Assembly (NCBI GenBank): GCA_002311315.1
Contig: DBZZ01000069.1
Span: 1-9,127, forward strand
DNA from: Methylococcaceae bacterium UBA1147
GTDB lineage: Bacteria > Pseudomonadota > Gammaproteobacteria > Methylococcales > UBA1147
Reading direction: 5' to 3'
DNA: 9,127 bases
How positions within the stretch are numbered: the stretch's first letter is position 1; the number at the start of each line of letters is the position of its first letter. Below, piece after piece: positions 1 through 6,283 of the stretch. The position numbers were made by a program, and so were the translations under genes. The notes beneath the pieces were generated by a model. It searched no databases, had not been told where the DNA came from, and was given only the letters and a program-made list of their open reading frames with translations.

Positions 1-58
1 GACAAGATCGCGTGAATATGGAGAGCTGTTCGCTTTCTCTGGAAAACGTTCGCTGGCC

Positions 59-1012
59 TTATTCAGCGGCGGTTGGGGAGGGCTGAGGTGTCTTCAGAGC
101 AGAGGCTGCAGGATTGTCGAAGAAATCAAGAATGGTGGAGTTGATCCCCGGCCATTTGCCATGCGCGCCGTCGCCCTCGCAGTACCAGGTGCGGGTACCC
201 GAGGCGCAGTCGGAGTAGGCCTGACATCCGTCTTGGCCCAATGCCTCTGCTTTGGCCGAACACTGGTTGCAGGCAGCCCACCATTCGACGGTTTCTTTTC
301 CGTACCCGGGGAATAGGCTGTCCTCCCTGCTGTGCATGATCAATACCGAAAGCGGGTCGGGGCACGAATACTCGGCGAGGTCGCTACCGCGGATTCCCGT
401 AGCGCTCGGAGCAATGCCTCCCGGTAGATGCCTTGTTTCCTGAAGAAAGGCCAGCCCCATTGCTGCGGTCCCGCCATCCGAATGGCCGGTGAGGTAGATT
501 CGTTGATCGTCGATGCACCAGTTGGCCGCAACCTGTTTCGGTATTTCGGCCATACGGGGCAGGGTGGAAGGTGACATTTGTTCGTGATCGGAGTAGGTGA
601 TGACGTAGCCGGCGCTTGTGGCCGCCAGAGTCAGGCCGGTCATCCGTTCGGTTCCGAAGCGGCTTCTGCCGGCCGGGGCATAGACCATGATCATGGGGTG
701 GGCAATGGTGGCATCGTAATTGGCCGGGGTACGGACACTGAAATTGAGTCCGTTTGCGCTGACTTTATTATTGCTGACGCCGGGTTTTCCGGACCGGCTG
801 CCTTCTTTGCATGCACCTGCGGCCAGGCTTGCGGCCGTGTAGTCGAAGGTTCCGATCTGTACCGGATCGGGTTCACAGCCGGCCAGCAGGATGCCGGCTA
901 TTGCTGCGACCGGCACTGCTGCACAAGGACGGCAAAATATTCGAAATTTCGCGAACTGCGTCGGTTGGCTATTCGCTTCCGAATGGCGCTGGTTTTGATC
1001 AGACTCGTTCAT
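59..1012 (-). CDS. Putative secreted lipoprotein esterase, LpqC / PHB-depolymerase-like alpha/beta hydrolase
   Basis: This 317-residue protein looks like an exported serine hydrolase of the PHB depolymerase/feruloyl esterase-like (LpqC) group. A basic n-region and a hydrophobic stretch (residues 31-44) end in the lipobox LAGC, predicting lipidation of Cys46. The +2 residue is Glu, not Asp, so by the enterobacterial sorting rule it would go to the outer membrane. GHSDG at 176-180 is the nucleophile elbow with Ser178. Asp231 and His284 (in GAHGKWPG) are the likely remaining triad members. Seven cysteines between residues 166 and 278 suggest disulfides, in keeping with an extracytoplasmic site. 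The ATG at 1012 lies 9 nt after the pgk stop and has no clear Shine-Dalgarno; no other Met, Val or Leu start fits before the signal helix. The n-region is unusually long. The hydrolase fold is well supported. The substrate is unknown, and the name PHB depolymerase should not be read as proof of PHB degradation. Confidence 0.85.
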   Translation of the reverse strand: MNESDQNQRHSEANSQPTQFAKFRIFCRPCAAVPVAAIAGILLAGCEPDPVQIGTFDYTAASLAAGACKEGSRSGKPGVSNNKVSANGLNFSVRTPANYDATIAHPMIMVYAPAGRSRFGTERMTGLTLAATSAGYVITYSDHEQMSPSTLPRMAEIPKQVAANWCIDDQRIYLTGHSDGGTAAMGLAFLQETRHLPGGIAPSATGIRGSDLAEYSCPDPLSVLIMHSREDSLFPGYGKETVEWWAACNQCSAKAEALGQDGCQAYSDCASGTRTWYCEGDGAHGKWPGINSTILDFFDNPAASALKTPQPSPTAAE

Positions 1013-1020
1013 TAACGAGT
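1003..1020 (-). promoter_or_regulatory. Hairpin enclosing the start codon of the lipoprotein esterase gene
   Basis: On the minus strand the sequence is ACTCGTT-AATG-AACGAGT, a perfect 7-bp inverted repeat whose 4-nt loop contains the ATG of the esterase gene. It sits just after the pgk stop codon (1024-1022), and no Shine-Dalgarno lies between. There is no T-run after it, so it is not an obvious intrinsic terminator. A role in translational coupling to pgk, with ribosomes ending on pgk opening the stem, is inference. Confidence 0.45.
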
Positions 1021-1021
1021 T

Positions 1022-2200
1022 TCACGAGCCGGATCGTTGCTCCAGTATCTCAACGGCCGGAAGCTTCTTCCCTTCTAGGTATTCCAGGAAGGCGCCGCCG
1101 CCCGTGGAACTGTAAGAAACTCGTTCTCCAATGTCATATTGATCGATTGCCGCAAGCGTATCACCGCCTCCGGCGATCGAAAAGGCCCGGCTTTCAGCGA
1201 TGGCCTGGGCGACTGCCCGGGTGCCTTGGCCGAACTGTTCGATTTCGAATACCCCAACTGGCCCGTTCCAGACGACGGTACCGGCGGAGAGAATCATTTC
1301 CCTGTAGCGCGACGCTGTTTTTGGACCGATATCAAGGATTATGTCGTTTTCCGCCACCTCGGAGACTTTCTTGATGACAGCCTCTGCCCGCGATGAAAAC
1401 TCGGTTGCGCAAACAACGTCTTCAGGAATCGGAATTTCAGTCCCGCGCGATCTGGCCCGTTCGATCAGCCGTTTTGCTTCGTCAATCAGGGCGGTTTCGG
1501 CCAGAGACTTGCCTACCGGAAACCCTGCTGCAGCGATAAAGGTGTTTGCGATGCCTCCTCCAACGATGAGCTGGTCGACTCTGTCCGACAGCGATTCGAG
1601 CACCGTGAGCTTGGTTGAAACCTTGGAACCGCCCACGATCGCCAGCACCGGTTTTGCCGGGTTGCTGAGGGCTTTGCCAAGTGCTTCCAGTTCCCGTGAC
1701 AGGAGAGGTCCTGCGCACACGATCGGGGCGAACTCTGCTACGCCATATGTTGATGCCTGCGCACGGTGAGCGGTACCGAAGGCGTCCATAACGTAGATGT
1801 CGCAGAGGGCGGCCATCTGCCTTGAGAGTCCCTCTTCGTTCTTTTTCTCTCCAGTATTAAAACGCACATTTTCACAAAGAACGACTTCGCCGTTGGCGAC
1901 GTCGAAGCCGTCGAGCCAGTCCTTGATCAGGCGGACAGGATGTCCGAGAAATTCGCTCAGTCGGGTGGCAACAGGTTGAAGCGAAAACTGCTCGTCGTAT
2001 TTGCCCTCGGTCGGTCTTCCAAGGTGCGACATCAGCATAACCCGGGCTCCCGCGTCCAAGGCAAAGTGGATAGTTGGCAGGCTGGCTCGGATGCGTTTGT
2101 CGCTGGTGACCGCACCATCCTTCACCGGTACGTTCAGGTCCTGGCGGATCAGAACGCGCTGCCCGTTCAGGTCCAGGTCTGTCATGTACTCAATAGGCAT
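1022..2200 (-). CDS. pgk: Phosphoglycerate kinase
   Basis: This enzyme makes ATP and 3-phosphoglycerate from 1,3-bisphosphoglycerate and ADP in glycolysis, and runs in reverse in gluconeogenesis, in the cytoplasm. The 392 residues match the usual bacterial length of about 390. Family motifs appear in order: RQDLNVP (19-25), SHLGRP (58-63), ENVRF (110-114), FGTAHRAQAS (141-150), GGSKVSTK (190-197) and the nucleotide-binding GGGDT (344-348). The C-terminal STGGGAFLEYLEGKKLPAV region is also present, so both lobes are complete. The ATG at 2200 is supported by AAAGGAG seven nt upstream (2207-2213). It lies 133 nt after the thioredoxin-like gene and 9 nt before the esterase gene. Its usual partners in many proteobacteria (gap, fba, pyk) are not within the window. 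The 133-nt spacer upstream might hold its own promoter, but I find no convincing one. Confidence 0.98.
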   Translation of the reverse strand: MPIEYMTDLDLNGQRVLIRQDLNVPVKDGAVTSDKRIRASLPTIHFALDAGARVMLMSHLGRPTEGKYDEQFSLQPVATRLSEFLGHPVRLIKDWLDGFDVANGEVVLCENVRFNTGEKKNEEGLSRQMAALCDIYVMDAFGTAHRAQASTYGVAEFAPIVCAGPLLSRELEALGKALSNPAKPVLAIVGGSKVSTKLTVLESLSDRVDQLIVGGGIANTFIAAAGFPVGKSLAETALIDEAKRLIERARSRGTEIPIPEDVVCATEFSSRAEAVIKKVSEVAENDIILDIGPKTASRYREMILSAGTVVWNGPVGVFEIEQFGQGTRAVAQAIAESRAFSIAGGGDTLAAIDQYDIGERVSYSSTGGGAFLEYLEGKKLPAVEILEQRSGS

Positions 2201-2206
2201 TGAAAG

Positions 2207-2213
2207 CTCCTTT
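2207..2213 (-). promoter_or_regulatory. Strong Shine-Dalgarno of pgk
   Basis: The minus strand reads AAAGGAG followed by a 6-nt spacer and ATG at 2200. It is the strongest ribosome binding site in the window. This suits a highly expressed glycolytic enzyme and fixes the pgk start. Confidence 0.85.
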
Positions 2214-2333
2214 GTTTGAATTTGTTTCCGGGTGCCGGGGCTTAGTCATTACCTCGAGTCGGTTGGAATGCAGGGCTGGTGCAGCAGAATTAGGGACTGA
2301 CGACGGGTATTCCCTCGCTCGGTCAATCTCGTT

Positions 2334-2891
2334 TTAGTCTGTCTTCCATTTCAGTGAGCAGCCAATACTGGGAATTTGCTGCTCAGGGCCGTTGCCGGTC
2401 ATCGACACCTGTTTCATGGCTTCGAAGAGATCCCGTCGGCTGTCGTCGGCATCCCGGTTCGTGCCGCTGGCATCGAGGCGGCCGCGGTATTGGAGTTCCA
2501 GGTTGCTGTTGTAACCAAAGAAATCCGGCGTGCAGATTGCTCCGTAGGTCCGGGCGACCTGCTGAGATTCGTCGAACAGGTAGGGAAAGGGAAAATTGAA
2601 CCGCTCTGCGATCGCTTTCATGTTTTCCAGCGAATCGTCTGCATAGGTCGAAACGTCGTTGGACATGATGGCTACCGACTCGATGCCATGTTGTTGCAGC
2701 TCACGGGTGTCCCTGACCAGCCGTTCCTGGATGGCTTTCACGTAGGGGCAGTGATTGCAGATGAACATGACAAGCAGCCCGTTCTTACCCTTGCAGCTGT
2801 CTAGCGAATGGACCACGCCGTTGATGTCGGGAAGGGTGAAATCGATGGCCGGCCGGCCAAAGTCACAGATCGGAGTTTCCATGAGTGCCAT
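2334..2891 (-). CDS. Thioredoxin-fold (redoxin/AhpC-TSA-like) protein with CNHC motif
   Basis: A 185-residue cytoplasmic thioredoxin-fold protein with no signal peptide. The PAIDFTLPDINGVVHSL stretch (about 14-30) is a typical peroxiredoxin/TlpA-like opening. The active-site position carries CNHC at 45-48 in ICNHCPYVKA, a hallmark of a widespread uncharacterised 'thioredoxin family protein' group. The segment VARTYGAICTPDFF (112-125) supplies the cis-proline Pro122, preceded by Cys120. The ending PSIGCSLKWK matches that group's conserved tail, but the chain stops two residues later, where relatives as I recall them continue a few residues further. The ATG at 2891 is preferred over Met4 because GAGGT lies 7 nt upstream. 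It lies 102 nt after ubiB and 133 nt before pgk. A thiol-disulfide oxidoreductase or peroxide-reducing role is family inference; the substrate is unknown. Confidence 0.88.
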   Translation of the reverse strand: MALMETPICDFGRPAIDFTLPDINGVVHSLDSCKGKNGLLVMFICNHCPYVKAIQERLVRDTRELQQHGIESVAIMSNDVSTYADDSLENMKAIAERFNFPFPYLFDESQQVARTYGAICTPDFFGYNSNLELQYRGRLDASGTNRDADDSRRDLFEAMKQVSMTGNGPEQQIPSIGCSLKWKTD

Positions 2892-2898
2892 TCTGAAT

Positions 2899-2903
2899 AC
2901 CTC
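2899..2903 (-). promoter_or_regulatory. Shine-Dalgarno deciding the start of the thioredoxin-like gene
   Basis: The minus strand reads GAGGT, then 7 nt, then ATG at 2891. The spacing favours this ATG over the second in-frame ATG at 2882, which would be 16 nt away. Confidence 0.6.
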
Positions 2904-2915
2904 GTCTAGTTGAGT

Positions 2916-2933
2916 CCCGAATCCTGGTTCGGG
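2916..2933 (-). other. Stem-loop in the ubiB to thioredoxin-like gene spacer
   Basis: CCCGAA and TTCGGG form a perfect 6-bp stem around a 6-nt loop, 24 nt upstream of the thioredoxin-like start codon. No U-run follows on the minus strand, so it is not a standard intrinsic terminator. It could be a processing or stability element, or chance. Confidence 0.35.
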
Positions 2934-2969
2934 CAGCTTTGATGGAGCGATGTTGTTCCGGACACAAGG

Positions 2970-2984
2970 CCCTACCGGTTAGGG
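2970..2984. other. Small inverted repeat just after ubiB
   Basis: CCCTA and TAGGG flank a 5-nt loop, 9 nt beyond the ubiB stop codon. The T-rich tract TTGTTTT follows on the plus strand, not on the strand of the genes. If it terminates anything it would best stop antisense transcription entering ubiB from the right-hand end of the spacer. On the gene strand the A-rich tract precedes the stem and only TTGTG follows. Weak evidence. Confidence 0.3.
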
Positions 2985-2993
2985 TTGTTTTGA

Positions 2994-4640
2994 CTAGTTT
3001 CTGAAAGAAAACCCCAGCAATACAAGGCCGGACAGCCCACATCCTATTGCAACAATCGGGATGGACGCAGCGTCTTCGGTCAGGTAGCCGGAAAGACCGG
3101 TCAGAACTGACGCGCTGACGATGAAGGCCGCACCTGCCATTGCCTGGATCGTCCGTCGGTTGTTGCGGGACATCTGCATCTGGATTTCCTCCATCTGGCG
3201 GTTTCCCAGGCTCACCTGAAGTTGCCCCTTTGCGGCATTGTGCAGCAGACGGTAGGCTAATTCTGGAATTTCGGGTATCTGCCGAGCCCACTTCGGGGCC
3301 TGCTTTTTCACATGGTTGAAGGCGGCCTTGGGCCCAACCTGGTCGGCGAACCACTTTTCCAGGTATGGTTTTGCTGTTTTCCAGAGGTCGAGACCGGGAT
3401 AGAGTTCGCGTCCCAGGCCTTCGATGTTGAGCAGGGTTTTTTGGAACAGTACCAACTGCGGCTGTACCTCGGCGTCGAATCGTCTCGCGGTCTGGAACAG
3501 GCGCAACAAAAGGTGCCCATAGGAGATTTCGCTGATCGGCTTTTCGAAGATCGGTTCGCAGACCGCGCGAATCGCCGATTCGAGTTGATCGATACGGGAA
3601 TCACGGCCGATCCATCCCGATTCGATGTGCAGTTCGGCAACTCGGCGGTAATCGCGGTTGAAAAACGCCAGCAGGTTGGAAGCCAGGTAGTGCTGATCCT
3701 CATCCGTCAGTGATCCAACGATGCCGAAGTCGACCGCGATGTAGCTGGATTCCGGTGTCGCGAAGATGTTTCCGGGATGCATGTCTGCATGGAAGAAGTT
3801 GTCGCGCAGTACCTGGGTGAAGAAAATTTCCACGCCGCGTTCGGCAAGCAGGCGGAAATCCACGCCTTCTTCCCTCAGTCGCTCGATGTTTTTGATCGGA
3901 ATCCCGTGGATGCGCTCCATCACGAGCACCCGCTGGCGGGTCCAGTCCCAGTGCACTAGGGGAATATAGAGGATTTTCGAGTTTTCGAAATTCCTTCTGA
4001 GTTCCGAGGCGTTTGCTCCTTCGCGCACCAGGTCCAGTTCGTCCAGTATTGTTCTCTCGAACTCGGCAACTAATTCGACAGGCCGGAGGCGTTTGGCTTC
4101 CTTCCGGAAAAGTTCTGCCATTCGAGCCAGCTGGTAGAGCATGGCAATATCCTGACGAATCCGTTTTTCGACACCGGGGCGAAGAACTTTGATCACGACT
4201 TCCTGTCCGTCCGGCAAGTGTGCCGTATGAACCTGTGCCACTGAGGCGGATGCAAGCGGTGTTTCGTCAAAAGCCGAAAAGCTTTCTTCTATTGATTTCC
4301 CGAGTTCTTTCTCGATGATCTTGCGGGCGTCGGATCCTGCAAAAGGAGGAACGTCATCCTGTAGTTTCGCCAGTTCGTCGGCGATGTCTTCGGGAAGCAG
4401 ATCTCTTCGGGTTGACAATGCCTGGCCGAACTTTATAAAGATGGGGCCGAGTTCTTCCAGCGTGCGCCGGATCCGGACGCCCATGGACCCATGGGTTCTC
4501 CTGGCTAAGGTGCCGGGAGAAAGGAAGGCCAGGTAACGCATGCCGCGAAACAGAGAAGTTCTGAAAATTAGTTCATCAAGGCCGTGCTTGGTGAGAACCC
4601 GGTTGATACTAAAAAGTCGAATGAGAAGTTTGGGAGACAT
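2994..4640 (-). CDS. ubiB: UbiB, atypical kinase-like ATPase of ubiquinone biosynthesis
   Basis: UbiB is the ABC1/ADCK/COQ8-family protein needed for aerobic ubiquinone synthesis. It acts at the inner membrane with the Ubi complex, probably as an ATPase helping membrane extraction of lipid intermediates. The 548 residues match E. coli UbiB (546). Visible motifs are KFGQ (70-73) of the family-specific KxGQ segment, the A-rich loop ASASVAQVH (130-138) replacing the glycine-rich loop, Lys151 in VVIKV, HADMHPGN (284-291) and DFG (304-306). The C-terminus carries two predicted membrane helices (about 500-518 and 526-545), as in E. coli. The ATG at 4640 gives an N-terminus that aligns well with UbiB (the GLDELI segment near residue 20), although no strong Shine-Dalgarno is seen. 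It lies 47 nt after ubiJ, in the conserved ubiE-ubiJ-ubiB order. Confidence 0.97.
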   Translation of the reverse strand: MSPKLLIRLFSINRVLTKHGLDELIFRTSLFRGMRYLAFLSPGTLARRTHGSMGVRIRRTLEELGPIFIKFGQALSTRRDLLPEDIADELAKLQDDVPPFAGSDARKIIEKELGKSIEESFSAFDETPLASASVAQVHTAHLPDGQEVVIKVLRPGVEKRIRQDIAMLYQLARMAELFRKEAKRLRPVELVAEFERTILDELDLVREGANASELRRNFENSKILYIPLVHWDWTRQRVLVMERIHGIPIKNIERLREEGVDFRLLAERGVEIFFTQVLRDNFFHADMHPGNIFATPESSYIAVDFGIVGSLTDEDQHYLASNLLAFFNRDYRRVAELHIESGWIGRDSRIDQLESAIRAVCEPIFEKPISEISYGHLLLRLFQTARRFDAEVQPQLVLFQKTLLNIEGLGRELYPGLDLWKTAKPYLEKWFADQVGPKAAFNHVKKQAPKWARQIPEIPELAYRLLHNAAKGQLQVSLGNRQMEEIQMQMSRNNRRTIQAMAGAAFIVSASVLTGLSGYLTEDAASIPIVAIGCGLSGLVLLGFSFRN

Positions 4641-4687
4641 GGGACGGCAGGTTGTTCAGGTGTTCCTTTCCAGATGATTCGGATGGC

Positions 4688-5308
4688 CTAGTCGTCTTCT
4701 TGCAGCCGGTCAGCCAGGCGCCTCACGCGCATCTCCAATCGGTCGGTTGCCGCACGGACCGAATCGACGTCCGTGTACAGGTGTTCACATTCCAGAGGGG
4801 TTGGCAACTGGCGGATTTCTTCCTGGAGGAATTCCTTGGTATCAAGGATGAGGGAATGCTTCGATTCCTTGGACCATTTGCGTGTTGTGCGCATCAGATT
4901 GCCGATCTGGTGGGCAAGGATATCACCGGTGAATTTCGAAAGGTGCTCCTCCCAGTCGATGTCCAGTTTTCCGAACAGCTCCTGGAACCTTTTTCCGGTT
5001 TCGATATCCCCTTCGAGGGTGATTTTGCCGCTGAACAGAACACCGATCGGGTTTTGACTCAGGCCGATCTCGGCAAAGGCCAGCAGCGAACCGCTTAAGG
5101 TGGTGTCGGGTGTTCCCTGGAACTGATCCAGTAACTGGATACGATCATCGGACGGACAAAGGAAGAACGTCCAGTCTGGACCTTCGATCCGGATCGCGAT
5201 CACTTTTCCGCTGACCGGTTGTAAAAGGCGTGGTGCGTCCTGGTCCAGTTGAATGAACCGGGTGATGGCGGCTTCCAGAGTGGACAGGAAGACAGAGCGG
5301 ACTAACAT
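4688..5308 (-). CDS. ubiJ: UbiJ, SCP2-domain ubiquinone biosynthesis accessory factor
   Basis: UbiJ binds the isoprenoid intermediates of ubiquinone synthesis through an SCP2 lipid-binding domain and, with UbiK, supports the soluble Ubi complex in aerobic growth. The 206 residues are close to E. coli UbiJ (201). The N-terminal 110 or so residues show the SCP2 pattern: an amphipathic first helix, strands around VIAIRIEGPDWTFFL, then TTLSGSLLAFAEI and the GKITLEGDIETGKRFQEL segment. This is followed by the SKFTGDILAHQIGN helix. The last 40 residues (about 165-204) are charged and likely coiled-coil, where UbiK contacts are expected. It starts 22 nt after the ubiE stop and ends 47 nt before ubiB. 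The identification rests on both the domain pattern and the location. UbiJ sequences diverge quickly, so position is a strong part of the case. Confidence 0.93.
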   Translation of the reverse strand: MLVRSVFLSTLEAAITRFIQLDQDAPRLLQPVSGKVIAIRIEGPDWTFFLCPSDDRIQLLDQFQGTPDTTLSGSLLAFAEIGLSQNPIGVLFSGKITLEGDIETGKRFQELFGKLDIDWEEHLSKFTGDILAHQIGNLMRTTRKWSKESKHSLILDTKEFLQEEIRQLPTPLECEHLYTDVDSVRAATDRLEMRVRRLADRLQEDD

Positions 5309-5330
5309 ATTGCCGAGAATCCGCGAGTTG

Positions 5331-6077
5331 TCAGACCTTGTACCCGCGGTGCACCGCCACGATTCCCTGGGTCAGATTGAAATACTCGCTGAGTTCGAAT
5401 CCGGCGTTTTCCATCATTTCCTTGAGCTTGTCCTGTTCTGGGTGCATGCGAATCGATTCTGCCAGGTAGCGATAACTGTCCGCGTCACCGGCGAAGATCT
5501 TACCAATGGTTGGCAACAGTCTGAAGGAATAGGCATCGTACAGTTTTTTGACCAGTTTTGCCTTTGGGTGAGAAAACTCCAGAATGATGCAGCGGCCCCC
5601 GGGTTTCAGTATACGGTGCATAGAGCGAAGCGCGGCATCCTTGTCAGTCACGTTACGCAGCCCGAAAGCGATGCAGACGCAGTCGAAACTGTTGTCCTTG
5701 AAAGGCAGTGATTCCGCATTGACCTGGGTGTATGAAATATTGGACACCAGCCCCCGGTCGATCAGTCGATCCCTGCCGACTTCCAGCATGGATCGGTTAA
5801 TGTCGGCCAGAATTACAGAGCCGGTTGGACGCACTCTTTTGTCGAAAAGAATGGTCAGGTCCCCTGTTCCGCCGGCCAGGTCCAGTACCTGGTCTCCCTG
5901 GCGGACATTGGAGAGAGTGATTGCGATTCGTTTCCAGATCCGGTGTATGCCCAGAGACATCAGGTCGTTCATGAGGTCGTATTTGCCGGCTACCGAGTCG
6001 AAGACTTCCCTGACCATGCCGACCTTTTCGGTCGCACCGACCTGGCGGTATCCGAAATGCGTTGTTTTTTCTGTCAT
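5331..6077 (-). CDS. ubiE: UbiE/MenG, ubiquinone/menaquinone C-methyltransferase
   Basis: This is the SAM-dependent class I methyltransferase that C-methylates the demethoxy-benzoquinol intermediate of ubiquinone synthesis, and demethylmenaquinol where menaquinone is made. The 248 residues compare with 251 in E. coli. The N-terminal FDSVAGKYDLMNDLMSLGIHRIWK (26-49) is the UbiE family signature. VLDLAGGTGDL (64-74) is SAM motif I, the acidic loop DIN is at 92-94, and FGLRNV (138-143) is the second family signature. The ATG at 6077 has only a close-set AGGA (2 nt spacer) upstream. It leads the ubiE-ubiJ-ubiB set, 206 nt after hslU. No menaquinone genes are in the window, so the ubiquinone role is the safer statement. 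Confidence 0.98.
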   Translation of the reverse strand: MTEKTTHFGYRQVGATEKVGMVREVFDSVAGKYDLMNDLMSLGIHRIWKRIAITLSNVRQGDQVLDLAGGTGDLTILFDKRVRPTGSVILADINRSMLEVGRDRLIDRGLVSNISYTQVNAESLPFKDNSFDCVCIAFGLRNVTDKDAALRSMHRILKPGGRCIILEFSHPKAKLVKKLYDAYSFRLLPTIGKIFAGDADSYRYLAESIRMHPEQDKLKEMMENAGFELSEYFNLTQGIVAVHRGYKV

Positions 6078-6156
6078 GTTCCTGATTTTACGCTCTAAGT
6101 GATCTGCGTGGTTGCGTGGGGTCTCGAATTCGACGTCGCTCTAACCCGGTTGAGTA

Positions 6157-6173
6157 GACCGAGTGTAGCGGTC
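6157..6173. other. Short inverted repeat in the hslU-ubiE spacer
   Basis: GACCG and CGGTC flank a 7-nt centre within the 206-nt gap 6078-6283. The gap also contains the 10-bp palindrome TCGAATTCGA (6123-6132). I see no gene, no intrinsic terminator for hslU and no clear sigma-70 promoter for ubiE there. A promoter is expected somewhere in this gap, but the sequence does not show it plainly. Confidence 0.2.
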
Positions 6174-6283
6174 ATTGAACGCCTGCGCCGTAGGCCAGGG
6201 GTTCATTGTTTGGCGGTGGTTTGTTTGCCCGCGTTCCGCCTGTCCGGATGCCGATGGGTTTTGCTCTGCCCCCGACTTCGCTT

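Noticed and set aside
59..1012. Reading the esterase as proof of a polyhydroxyalkanoate locus, given that hslU and ubiE flank pha genes in Pseudomonas
   Set aside because: There is no pha synthase, phasin or intracellular depolymerase in the window; the protein is an exported lipoprotein of the broad LpqC/esterase group.
811..1374. A 187-codon open frame on the plus strand, spanning the esterase and pgk genes
   Set aside because: It runs antisense to two well-recognised genes, is rich in Arg and Pro as expected of a shadow frame, and resembles no family I know.
2302..2317. Imperfect hairpin CGAGGG/CCC-G-TCG in the pgk upstream spacer, possible terminator of the thioredoxin-like gene
   Set aside because: The stem has a bulge and no U-run follows on the minus strand.
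2298..2326. TTGACC on the minus strand upstream of pgk as a -35 element
   Set aside because: No acceptable -10 hexamer lies 16-18 bp downstream; the positions read TCGTCA or similar.
2863..3354. A 163-codon minus-strand frame across the ubiB end and the spacer
   Set aside because: It overlaps ubiB out of frame, its sequence is low-quality and Arg/Pro-rich, and the ubiB frame explains the region.
4480..4495. CCCATGG/CCATGGG inverted repeat inside ubiB
   Set aside because: The 2-nt centre and the self-palindromic CCATGG make chance likely; it lies in conserved coding sequence.
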